In this document: one piece after another, positions 1 to 6,569 of the stretch
Position numbering within the stretch: position 1 is the first letter of the stretch
Layout of the letters: every line of letters starts with the position of its first letter
DNA from: Desulfobacterales bacterium
Lineage (GTDB): Bacteria; Desulfobacterota; Desulfobulbia; Desulfobulbales; Desulfocapsaceae
Length of the DNA: 8,921 nt
Direction of reading: 5' to 3'
Assembly (NCBI GenBank): GCA_013042695.1
Contig: JABDPQ010000107.1
Span: 1-8,921 of the forward strand
Program-made: the position numbers and the translations under genes
Notes under the pieces: model-generated
Told to the model about the DNA's origin: nothing
The model's input: only the letters and a program-made list of their open reading frames with translations
Databases searched by the model: none

Positions 1-796
1 TGAGCCTAATCTTACAGAGATATGCCTTGGGAGAGATCCCAAATCTTTCTTGAAATAGACGCAGTAATGTTCGTTCGCTGACTCCCACTGTACGGCTTAA
101 TTCACTTACTGTTAATGGAGCATTTAAGGTAATTTTTATGACCTCTTCAATCTTCTGCCAGGTTTTATATTTAGTCGCTCTGGTTGAATTTGCTGTGGTT
201 CTCATTGTTGGAATTATTGCTTGCGTAAGAGCATCGAGAAATTCTATTTGCATCTTCTCTTCAAATATTCGTGAGGCAATTAGTTCTGGCTTGTTATCTA
301 TAGCTTGAAAGCAAATCTGAAAAAGAGTTTTGAGCCTGTTGATGTGATTCTTCGGAATAAAGATAAGCTCTTGAGTCGTCACCAATGTACGATATTTTTC
401 CTGTTCCTCTACATCTCCTCTTGAGGCCAGGACATCCTCTGGAATAGTAATTGTGTAAAGGTGATTGTGCGTTCCCTTTGTCACCGCATCAAGTTCTGAA
501 TTGTTTGGAAAAATCATTAGACCATTGTGCGGAACCTCTTTCTTTCGCCAAACAAGTTTGGAGTCCCTGCCAGCATGAAAAGCAATTGTTCTCCCTGGTG
601 GAGTACCGCCTATCTGGTGAGTTTTATCGGGAACAAAACCATAGGCAAGCTGCATTTCCCCAAACTGCAACTGCTTGAGGGTGTTAGTTGATTTACCACA
701 TTGGAGTTTACGAATTTGAATATTCCAAAGCTGGAGGTTTTCTGCAAATTCCTCAAACGCTTCAAAATCACGATTAAAATAAAAGTTTTCAGCCAT
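1..796 (-). CDS. AraC-family transcriptional regulator (3' end beyond window)
   Basis: Reading leftward from the ATG at 796, the frame stays open for 265 codons to the window edge, so the C-terminus is missing. An in-frame TAG lies 12 codons upstream with no other start codon between, so this start is the only reasonable one, although no good Shine-Dalgarno is seen. Residues 1 to about 200 form a sensor-like region; its layout (FEEFAENLQLWNIQIRKL near the start, a PPGRT turn, and NNSELDAV around 98-105) recalls EutR-like AraC regulators. Residues 228-260 (LTVSELSRTVGVSERTLLRLF, then FGISPKAYL) are the first helix-turn-helix of an AraC/XylS DNA-binding domain; the second is cut off. It is divergent from the outer-membrane protein and sulfatase genes, so it probably controls them. 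The inducer is unknown. The gene looks more AT-rich than its neighbours. Confidence 0.9.
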   Translation of the reverse strand, partial: MAENFYFNRDFEAFEEFAENLQLWNIQIRKLQCGKSTNTLKQLQFGEMQLAYGFVPDKTHQIGGTPPGRTIAFHAGRDSKLVWRKKEVPHNGLMIFPNNSELDAVTKGTHNHLYTITIPEDVLASRGDVEEQEKYRTLVTTQELIFIPKNHINRLKTLFQICFQAIDNKPELIASRIFEEKMQIEFLDALTQAIIPTMRTTANSTRATKYKTWQKIEEVIKITLNAPLTVSELSRTVGVSERTLLRLFQERFGISPKAYLCKIRL

Positions 797-832
797 TTTT
801 CGGTATTTTGTCTGATTTTTGATGTCCCACTA

Positions 833-861
833 ATTTTTTCAGTATTATATAAATTTATAAT
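833..861 (+). promoter_or_regulatory. Candidate promoter of the outer-membrane protein/sulfatase genes, weak -35
   Basis: A perfect TATAAT lies at 856-861, but the -35 position (833-838, ATTTTT) matches poorly. A good -10 with a poor -35 is typical of activator-dependent promoters, which fits the adjacent AraC-type gene. The -10 is half of the 12-base palindrome TATAAATTTATA (848-859). Expected start is near 868, giving a leader of about 50 bases. Confidence 0.4.
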
Positions 862-871
862 ATGAGGTCGA
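844..871 (-). promoter_or_regulatory. Candidate promoter of the AraC-type regulator
   Basis: On the minus strand a perfect TATAAT (849 to 844) is preceded, after a 16-base spacer, by TCGACC (871 to 866), a four-of-six match to TTGACA. Transcription would begin near 837, about 40 bases before the regulator ATG. It overlaps the opposing promoter of the outer-membrane protein gene. The assignment is by eye. Confidence 0.45.
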
Positions 872-922
872 CTCTTCGTTGAAACTAAACTTCTTTTTCG
901 TACATTTTAAAGATGATCCGTG

Positions 923-1669
923 ATGATATCAATTTATAAGTATTGGGTTATATGTTTAGTCGCTATTCTGGTTCCCTCTGCTGCTTGCTCCCAGGAAGAA
1001 TCCAAATGGGAATTTAATTTGGCTCCTCTCTACTTATGGGCAATCGCTATTGATGGAGACATGGGGATTAGGGGAAGAACAACTAGTGTCAGCGTCGATT
1101 TCGGCGATATTTGGGACAATCTTGAGGGTGTCTTCACCGTCCGGTTTAACGGCTTATATGGAAAAAAGTATGGCTTTGTTTTTGATTACAATTATCTCGT
1201 CCTTGGTACTGAAAGAGCAAGTGATATGGTCAATGCTGATGTCGATTTTAAATCTCAGATAATCAATCTAGCCGGAATTTATAGGTTTATTGACAGTGAT
1301 CACACCCTCGATGGAGTTGCAGGGATACGATATACCAAACTTGATTCCGGGGTAACTCTGAATAATCTCGGTGTCAATCTTGACGGTAACCAGGACTGGG
1401 TCGACCCGATTGTCGGGCTTCGCTACAATTATGCCTTTTCTGACAAGTGGTCTCTACAACTATACGGTGATATCGGCGGTTTTGGTGCGTCCTCGGATTT
1501 CACCTGGCAAGGGATGGCGTTAATCGATTTTCAGCCCTGGAAAAATATCGCTTTCGTAGCAGGCTACCGTGGCATCGGTACCGACTATGAAACTGGCAGT
1601 GGGGTTGACAAATTCACATACGATACAACCGTACACGGCCCACTTATCGGACTTGATATCCGATGGTAA
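923..1669 (+). CDS. Predicted outer-membrane beta-barrel protein of unknown function
   Basis: The product is about 248 aa. It starts with a signal peptide: a short polar start, the hydrophobic run WVICLVAILVPSAA, then CSQEE. The C in PSAAC makes a poor lipobox, so a signal peptidase I exported protein is more likely than a lipoprotein. The mature part alternates polar and hydrophobic residues with many Gly, Tyr and Trp (for example FNLAPLYLWA, and the repeated pattern around GLYGKKYGFVFDYNYLVL). It ends in ...GLIGLDIRW style, with a terminal aromatic residue like the BAM targeting signal. These point to a small, roughly 8-12-stranded barrel. I do not recognise a named family. GTG at 920 is an alternative start; ATG at 923 is chosen by codon preference. 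The only Shine-Dalgarno-like bases are AAAGA at 909-913. It lies 139 bases upstream of the sulfatase gene on the same strand and may be co-transcribed with it, perhaps as a channel or surface partner; that role is inferred. Confidence 0.8.
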   Translation: MISIYKYWVICLVAILVPSAACSQEESKWEFNLAPLYLWAIAIDGDMGIRGRTTSVSVDFGDIWDNLEGVFTVRFNGLYGKKYGFVFDYNYLVLGTERASDMVNADVDFKSQIINLAGIYRFIDSDHTLDGVAGIRYTKLDSGVTLNNLGVNLDGNQDWVDPIVGLRYNYAFSDKWSLQLYGDIGGFGASSDFTWQGMALIDFQPWKNIAFVAGYRGIGTDYETGSGVDKFTYDTTVHGPLIGLDIRW

Positions 1670-1796
1670 AAGAGATGATAACAGCCTCTCGGTGTATAGT
1701 TTAGTTGGTTCTTATTAAGAATTGCAATACTCCGAAATTTTTCCGTCTATCAAAACTGTCGGATAAAAAAGTAGTTCACGCGAATATCATTAATCT

Positions 1797-1802
1797 AAGG
1801 AG
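1797..1802 (+). promoter_or_regulatory. Shine-Dalgarno of the sulfatase gene
   Basis: AAGGAG ends six bases before the ATG at 1809 and fixes that start. No separate good promoter was found in 1670-1796. That gap has only a small AT-rich palindrome (1709-1721), so the sulfatase is probably read from the promoter upstream of the outer-membrane protein gene. Confidence 0.8.
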
Positions 1803-1808
1803 CAGCAA

Positions 1809-3473
1809 ATGAAACATATACGTATCGCACTCTTTGTTACCGCACTATATTTTTTGGGTACTTCAAGTGTGCATGCTGAAAACGGTATTATTCACGACGG
1901 CGAGTTTGAGTTTCTTCGCCAACAATATGGTGAACAATGGGATACTGAAGACAAAGAGGTCGATCAGATTCTCGCTACTATCCGCCAAAAGAATGGGGGG
2001 AAGCCGCCAAACATACTTTACATCTTGATCGATGATGTGAGCTTCGGGCAGATGGGAAATCGGAAGCTGAACTACGTCATGGGCATACGCACCCCGAAGA
2101 TCAACAAGCTCGCAGAGGAAGGCATGTCTCTGATGCGGATGTATACAGAGCCGTCCTGCACACCGACCCGTGCCGCGATGCTGACTGGTCGTCATCCTGT
2201 GCGCGTGGGCATCAAAGAAGTAAAAGTTGCCTTGGTTGGTGAAGGACTGCATGCAGATGAAGTAACTATAGCCGAGGTGCTTTCGGAAGCAGGGTATCGA
2301 ACCTCTCATGTTGGCAAATGGCACCAAGGTGACATTGAACAAGCCTACCCACATAATCAAGGATTCGACTATGCTGCTTTTCCCTTACATCAACAGGTAC
2401 AACTCTCGTTGATGACCGATGATGCTGCCGACGCATTCCGGCTGATTGGTTTTGCTGACAAAACACAATCAAATGCCTTTGCGCTCGATAAAAAGTTTAA
2501 GCCTAGCGGTTTGGTTACCGGTGTTGAGGCCACCAAGGGCAGTATGGCAGTTGAGATTGATCTTAAACCTGGTGAGAAATGGACACAAGAGCACTATGTT
2601 GAAATGAACCTACGCTACCAGCGCCAAACGATTGAGCAACTTGAAGAACTTGCCAAGGGAGACGCCCCGTTTTTCCTCCAATACTGGCCGCTATGGCCGC
2701 TCAACTTTGTAAATGACCAGGAGCAAAACGAATCGTTGAACGGAGGGCATTTCGCCGAAAAACTCCAACGCCTCGATGGTATGCTTGGTGAGGTGATCGA
2801 CAAGGTCGATGAACTCGGTATCGCAGAAAATACCTTAATCGTGCTGATGGCCGACAACGGCCTGATGCACCTCTACCCCAGTTACACCAGTGGACTCAGC
2901 GAGTTGGTTTACCGCGGTGGAAAGACCAATCATCTCGAAGGCGGTGTGCGCGTCGATGCATTTGTTCGTTGGCCCGGAGTGATAGAGGCCGGGAGTGCAG
3001 CGGGTGACATAATCCACGTTACCGATCTCTATACGACTTTCGCTCGGCTTGGTCAGGCCCAAAAGTACATCCCGACCGACCGGGTTATTGACGGTATAGA
3101 CCAGACCGCATTGCTCCTCAAAGGTGAACACCATGGTCGCCGTGATTACGTCTATATATACGAAAATGAGATTCTACGTTCGGTTGTCAAACAGGAGTTT
3201 AAGATGCACGTCCCAGCTCCAGGTGTACCCGGTGCCGCTGCCCCTGTCTTTAATCTCTTCCGCGATCCACGTGAGGAAGGTGCATTTGTCGGACTTCCAT
3301 TATGGTCCGGTGCCAGCTTTCAGGATATGATCAAGCGGCACATGATTATGATTGCGAAGTACCCACATGCGAAGCTCGGCAAAGGTAGGCCGTATGATGG
3401 CATTGAGAATTTACGGCCCGAGTCAAAGAGAACGGTCGAAACCTTTATGTCCTGGCAACCATCACAACAATAA
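1809..3473 (+). CDS. Secreted type I (formylglycine) sulfatase, arylsulfatase-like
   Basis: This 554-aa protein hydrolyses sulfate esters. It has a signal peptide (residues 1-23, cut after SSVHA), so it acts in the periplasm or outside. Sulfatase motifs appear in order: metal-binding D75 D76 (ILIDDVSFG); the C117-T-P-T-R121 signature followed by AAMLTGR; GKWH with K170 and H172; D349 N350 in MADNG; and K372 in RGGKTNHLEGGVRV. C117 is the only cysteine in the protein and would be converted to formylglycine by FGE or an anaerobic sulfatase-maturing enzyme; neither is in this window. The segment PFFLQYWPLWPLNF (287-300) aligns with the usual ...APHxP stretch but appears to have Leu298 where the active-site histidine normally sits. 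Length is normal for the family. The natural substrate (aryl, alkyl or sugar sulfate) cannot be told from sequence. The preceding barrel protein and the divergent AraC-type gene suggest a substrate-induced unit. Confidence 0.93.
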   Translation: MKHIRIALFVTALYFLGTSSVHAENGIIHDGEFEFLRQQYGEQWDTEDKEVDQILATIRQKNGGKPPNILYILIDDVSFGQMGNRKLNYVMGIRTPKINKLAEEGMSLMRMYTEPSCTPTRAAMLTGRHPVRVGIKEVKVALVGEGLHADEVTIAEVLSEAGYRTSHVGKWHQGDIEQAYPHNQGFDYAAFPLHQQVQLSLMTDDAADAFRLIGFADKTQSNAFALDKKFKPSGLVTGVEATKGSMAVEIDLKPGEKWTQEHYVEMNLRYQRQTIEQLEELAKGDAPFFLQYWPLWPLNFVNDQEQNESLNGGHFAEKLQRLDGMLGEVIDKVDELGIAENTLIVLMADNGLMHLYPSYTSGLSELVYRGGKTNHLEGGVRVDAFVRWPGVIEAGSAAGDIIHVTDLYTTFARLGQAQKYIPTDRVIDGIDQTALLLKGEHHGRRDYVYIYENEILRSVVKQEFKMHVPAPGVPGAAAPVFNLFRDPREEGAFVGLPLWSGASFQDMIKRHMIMIAKYPHAKLGKGRPYDGIENLRPESKRTVETFMSWQPSQQ

Positions 3474-3489
3474 AGATACTTAACAAGAC

Positions 3490-3533
3490 ACTCATCTCAG
3501 AAATGGGACACTGTTGCGCTATCGTAGATGAGT
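3490..3533. repeat. Inverted repeat just downstream of the sulfatase gene
   Basis: ACTCATCT (3490-3497) and AGATGAGT (3526-3533) are perfect 8-base inverted arms around a 28-base loop, 17 bases after the sulfatase stop. It could stabilise the mRNA 3' end or act as a weak terminator, but the loop is long and no T-run follows. Function is uncertain. Confidence 0.3.
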
Positions 3534-3678
3534 TTGGTTGCTGATATTGCCAACCTGAAGGTGTTCTATTCTCAAATAGCCCAGTTATAAAGATTCCTGA
3601 TTCTCTTCAATCTGACCGCACCATGGTTTAGATGAGATTAGGTTCGCCAATCTTCAGATTATTCTTATATGACCAAAA

Positions 3679-3699
3679 GTATCACCAAGGTATCACCAA
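3679..3699. repeat. Two tandem copies of GTATCACCAA
   Basis: GTATCACCAA occurs at 3679-3688 and again at 3690-3699, one base apart, so the period is 11, close to one helical turn. It lies just past the terminator of the tRNA-Arg gene, on its 3' side. Such short phased repeats near a tRNA end resemble integrase arm-binding sites, but no integrase gene is present to support that. Confidence 0.6.
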
Positions 3700-3701
3700 A
3701 C

Positions 3702-3736
3702 AAAAAAGCGGCTAAGCCAAATTTACTTAACCGCTT
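3702..3736 (-). terminator. Intrinsic terminator of the tRNA-Arg (and RNase) unit
   Basis: Read on the minus strand, AAGCGGTTAAG (3736-3726) pairs with CTTAGCCGCTT (3716-3706). This is an 11-bp stem with one G-U pair and a nine-base loop, and T residues continue to 3702. It starts nine bases after the encoded CCA end of the tRNA. It has no T-run in the other direction, so it is not an obvious terminator for the converging sulfatase gene. Confidence 0.85.
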
Positions 3737-3744
3737 GATTTAAC

Positions 3745-3821
3745 TGGTACACCAGGAGAGATTCGAACTCCCGACCTACGGATTCGTAGTCCGTTGCTCT
3801 ATCCAGCTGAGCTACTGGTGC
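3745..3821 (-). tRNA. tRNA-Arg (anticodon ACG, CCA encoded)
   Basis: This 77-base gene folds as a full cloverleaf: acceptor GCACCAG with CTGGTGT, D-stem GCTC/GAGC, anticodon stem ACGGA/TCCGT, loop CTACGAA with anticodon ACG, T-arm GGGAG-TTCGAAT-CTCTC, then discriminator A and encoded CCA. A34 would be deaminated to inosine by TadA so the tRNA reads CGU, CGC and CGA codons. Two pairs are G-U rather than G-C: G1-U72 at the end of the acceptor and one in the T-stem, each with the U in the 3' half. It is the last element of a leftward unit behind the RNase E/G gene, with its own promoter and terminator. Confidence 0.97.
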
Positions 3822-3835
3822 ACAAAAGAGGTGTA

Positions 3836-3864
3836 TTTATACTCCAGATAAGGTGGTAACTCAA
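3836..3864 (-). promoter_or_regulatory. Promoter of tRNA-Arg, -35 overlapping the RNase stop codon
   Basis: On the minus strand TTGAGT (3864 to 3859), a 17-base spacer and TATAAA (3841 to 3836) make a good sigma70-type promoter. The expected start is near 3829, giving a leader of about eight bases before the tRNA. The -35 hexamer contains the TGA stop of the RNase E/G gene. Confidence 0.75.
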
Positions 3865-6005
3865 GCCTGTTTTTTGGCGCCCTCCTCTTTTTCAAGCTTG
3901 TGAAAAATGATTTCATGTTCTGCTGGTTTCAAAGCAGGATCGGCTGTTATCTCGACTTTGGTTTGATATTTCTCCTCTAACTCGACCAGATCCTGTCTCT
4001 TATTATTGAGAAGGTATTGAGCTATCTCAAGGGGGAAATGACAACTTACCCCGGTTATATGTCTGCGGCTGGCACCTGTGTGAATTCTGCGAAGATAGAA
4101 GAGTGCCTGAGTTTCTATGGACTTTACCGTACCTCTGCCCTTGCAGTTTTCACAAATATGGTAGTTGCTTGATTCTATGGGCGAACCCAGTTTCTGACGT
4201 GAAATCTGCATTAATCCAAAACGCGATATCCTGCTGAGTCCGACTTTCGCCTTGTCCCGCTTCATTGCCGTTTTAATCTGTTTTTCTACTTCACGAACAT
4301 GTTTTGCATTCCGCATATCAATAAAATCTACAACAATCAGACCTCCCAAGTCGCGCAGCCTAAGCTGGCGAGCCAATTCTGCAGCCGCCTCCATATTTGT
4401 CTGGAAAATGGTTTCTTCAAAACTTTCACCTTTTGATGTGGAACCAGAATTGACATCGACGGAAACCAAAGCCTCAGTGGGTTCAATGACTATTGATCCA
4501 CCAGACGGCAGGCTTACCTGTGGCTGATAGATCGACTCAATTTGGTCTTCAACACTATATTGATTAAAGATTGGCCGTGCGCCACGGTGTTGTTTGACTT
4601 TGACATTTCGCTGCTTGGGTGGCAGCATTTCGACAAAATTTTCCACTTTTTCAAGGGCTGCTATGTCATCGACGAGAATTTCCTGGATAGAGGGATCAAA
4701 GTGCTCTCGGAGAAAACGCATGACACAGTTGTAGTCTTGATATAACAGGCCGACCCCCTCCATATGCTGTCCCTTTGATTTAATTTCCTCCCAGAGTTTA
4801 AGGAGGAATTTGACATCTTTTGACAAGGAAGTTTTGGTTATATCAACGCTTGCTGTCCGGGCAATCCAGCCGATACCCTCAGGTATCTGAAACGAGTTCA
4901 TTATTTCCCGAAGCCGGTTTCGGCGTTCTTCTCCTGTTATCTTTCTGGAAATTCCCTCGGAGTCAGAGCCGGGCATCAGGACGAGACAGCGACCTGGTAG
5001 AGAGAGGTAGGTCGTCATATTGGCACCTTTTTTGCCGATTTCTTCTTTAACGACCTGAACCAACATCTCCTGCCCTCTTTCCATAACATCAGAGATACTG
5101 AGCTTTTTCCACTGATGTGTATCCACGAGTTTTCTAACTTTGTCAGTTACATCCTGTCGATAATATTCGGGATGAATTTCACTGAAGGGAAGAAATCCGT
5201 TTTTTTCAGTACCATAATCAACAAATGCCGCCTGCAGGTTGGCTTCAATGGCGACAACACGAGCCTTGTATATATTATTTCTAGTCTGAATCCGACTAAG
5301 AGTGCTGACATGGATTGACTCGAGACGTCCGTTCTCCAGAAGAGCAAGTCGACACTCTTCGGGTTCCTCAGCGTTAATCAAAAGTTTAAATATAGACTTA
5401 CTACTTGAGTCAGCACTGATTTCCTGCTCGGTTTCCGAGTCAATCGCATGATCTACTGACTTTTTACCTTCCTGTTTACTTTGCGAAGTAGTCGTTTGCC
5501 CTGCTTTCTTCGGTTGCCTGCTTTCTCCTTGATCAGATTCTTTGGTAACCTGGGTTTGAGAAGACTGTTTTTTTCTTCCCCCTCTCCTGCCACGACCTCG
5601 CCGCCCCTTCTTGGGTTGGGTGGCCGAGTCGGCATGTTCACTTTGATCTGCTTTATCTGGTAACTCTGCGTCACCTGTTTTATCCGTATCCGATAGCTCA
5701 GGCTTAGCTCCAGTTTTTTGTTTGGGAACAGGCTGAGTAGGTTTGCCGGCAGATTTACTCGCAGATGCAATCACCGCAGAACTAACGGCCTTTTGCTGAT
5801 CAGCAGGTACTCCAGGTCCTGTTGTACTTTCTGAAGGGCGAGATTTTGAGGAGGAAGATTTCTGATTGGAACGTTCCGCCTTATCGGGCTTAGTCTCTTC
5901 GACTGGCACGGTGATGCTTTTCCACCAGGCGCCGATTGTTGCTTTGATTTGATTTGTTGTTTTTTTCCCTTCAGAGTCTTTTGCGTCTTTTTCTGGATCT
6001 GTCAT
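3861..6005 (-). CDS. rne/rng: Ribonuclease E/G family endoribonuclease with long N-terminal extension
   Basis: This 714-aa single-strand-specific endonuclease acts in mRNA decay and in rRNA and tRNA maturation. Residues 1 to about 203 are low-complexity, rich in Ser, Lys, Gln, Glu and Pro, with an arginine-glycine patch at 132-146 (KKGRRGRGRRGGRKK) likely to bind RNA. The conserved core begins near 205 (IFKLLINAEE). The S1 domain follows at about 244-283 (NIYKARVVAIEAN...AAFVDYG), then the 5'-sensor with R383 T384 in IARTAS. The DNase I-like catalytic part has D517 in SVDVNSG and D560 in VVDFIDM, the counterparts of E. coli D303 and D346. The Zn-link cysteines are C618 and C621 (CENCKGRG), and a C-terminal small domain spans about 631-704. 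There is no C-terminal scaffold tail as in E. coli RNase E. AAAGGA five bases before the ATG supports the start. The gene is divergent from lptD and precedes tRNA-Arg on the same strand. The choice between the rne and rng names is not settled. Confidence 0.95.
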   Translation of the reverse strand: MTDPEKDAKDSEGKKTTNQIKATIGAWWKSITVPVEETKPDKAERSNQKSSSSKSRPSESTTGPGVPADQQKAVSSAVIASASKSAGKPTQPVPKQKTGAKPELSDTDKTGDAELPDKADQSEHADSATQPKKGRRGRGRRGGRKKQSSQTQVTKESDQGESRQPKKAGQTTTSQSKQEGKKSVDHAIDSETEQEISADSSSKSIFKLLINAEEPEECRLALLENGRLESIHVSTLSRIQTRNNIYKARVVAIEANLQAAFVDYGTEKNGFLPFSEIHPEYYRQDVTDKVRKLVDTHQWKKLSISDVMERGQEMLVQVVKEEIGKKGANMTTYLSLPGRCLVLMPGSDSEGISRKITGEERRNRLREIMNSFQIPEGIGWIARTASVDITKTSLSKDVKFLLKLWEEIKSKGQHMEGVGLLYQDYNCVMRFLREHFDPSIQEILVDDIAALEKVENFVEMLPPKQRNVKVKQHRGARPIFNQYSVEDQIESIYQPQVSLPSGGSIVIEPTEALVSVDVNSGSTSKGESFEETIFQTNMEAAAELARQLRLRDLGGLIVVDFIDMRNAKHVREVEKQIKTAMKRDKAKVGLSRISRFGLMQISRQKLGSPIESSNYHICENCKGRGTVKSIETQALFYLRRIHTGASRRHITGVSCHFPLEIAQYLLNNKRQDLVELEEKYQTKVEITADPALKPAEHEIIFHKLEKEEGAKKQA

Positions 6006-6121
6006 ATAATTCCTTTTCTACTCCGGTCTGCCTTCATACATAACGCAAGAGACAACTCCGGGATGTCAGGCATGAATTCTCTCCATCAAGGAGTTCCATA
6101 CCTGCATCAAATTTTTATCTT

Positions 6122-6147
6122 GACGGTACCTGACACACTTTACCGTC
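6122..6147 (-). other. Hairpin in the presumed RNase E/G 5' leader
   Basis: GACGGTA (6122-6128) and TACCGTC (6141-6147) form a perfect 7-bp stem with a 12-base loop, about 117 bases upstream of the RNase start. In E. coli a hairpin in the rne leader mediates autoregulation by RNase E. A similar role here is only a suggestion, because the transcript start is not known. Confidence 0.3.
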
Positions 6148-6174
6148 TCTTTATTGATATACCCCGAAACGCCT

Positions 6175-6227
6175 TGCACTGGCCTGCACCTCTTTAGAAA
6201 AGGCTTGTCAGTAGAACTGTCAGTGCA
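6175..6227. repeat. Direct and inverted repeats upstream of RNase E/G
   Basis: TGTCAGT occurs at 6206-6212 and 6218-6224, spaced 12 bases start to start. Around it, TGCACTG (6175-6181) and CAGTGCA (6221-6227) form an inverted pair. These could be a regulator site or a larger RNA stem, but each arm is short enough to be chance. Confidence 0.25.
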
Positions 6228-6381
6228 CTCTTTGGTTATTTTTATGCGAACAGAGCATATCTTGATTATCTTCCTGCATGAAGTTTGATGATGCAACAGT
6301 TAGTCAAACCATTTGTCGATCCATCACCATAACTCATGGCCACAATTCTGCACAGCTGGGTAGCAGAAAAACACTGTTCTC

Positions 6382-6410
6382 TATACAGGTGAGAAATTCT
6401 GTCGTATAAT
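6382..6410 (+). promoter_or_regulatory. Possible rightward promoter upstream of lptD
   Basis: A perfect TATAAT (6405-6410) is preceded by a 17-base spacer and TATACA (6382-6387), a four-of-six -35 match. It would start transcription near 6417, either as a distal lptD promoter or for a short non-coding RNA. It lies in AT-rich DNA, so chance is possible. Confidence 0.3.
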
Positions 6411-6540
6411 TAGCTACTTTTTATTATTCTGTGCACCGTTACCGCTTGAGTGGCATTTTTTCATTTATACCCGAAAAAAGCTGCCATTATCTGTCATACG
6501 CGGTAAACTGCTCGGAAAGTAAAACAAATACCCTATATTA

Positions 6541-6569
6541 TCAAGCCAAAACTGTTAATTTTGGCTTGA
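6541..6569. repeat. 11-bp perfect inverted repeat touching the lptD promoter
   Basis: TCAAGCCAAAA (6541-6551) and TTTTGGCTTGA (6559-6569) are perfect arms around the seven-base loop CTGTTAA. The right arm covers four bases of the lptD -35 hexamer. No T-run follows on either strand, so a simple terminator is unlikely. A regulator site or an RNA hairpin ending an upstream transcript are the alternatives. Confidence 0.6.

Noticed and set aside
451..678. Rightward 75-codon frame
   Set aside because: It lies antisense within the AraC-type gene, whose own frame is open and shows a clear helix-turn-helix.
913..939. Eight-codon frame overlapping the barrel gene start
   Set aside because: It is too short, has no ribosome-binding site of its own, and simply arises from the ATGATCCGTGATG sequence.
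1709..1721. Small palindrome TTCTTATTAAGAA between barrel and sulfatase genes
   Set aside because: It is very short and AT-rich with no T-run; not credible as a terminator or a defined operator.
1863..3134. Several leftward frames across the sulfatase gene
   Set aside because: All are antisense to a complete sulfatase with ordered motifs; none has family-like sequence.
5453..5770. Leftward 105-codon frame rich in Arg, Lys and Pro
   Set aside because: It is a second reading of the low-complexity N-terminal part of RNase E/G in another frame; the RNase frame is continuous.
6066..6296. Leftward 76-codon frame upstream of RNase E/G
   Set aside because: It has a TTG start, no ribosome-binding site and no recognisable motif; treated as chance in non-coding DNA.
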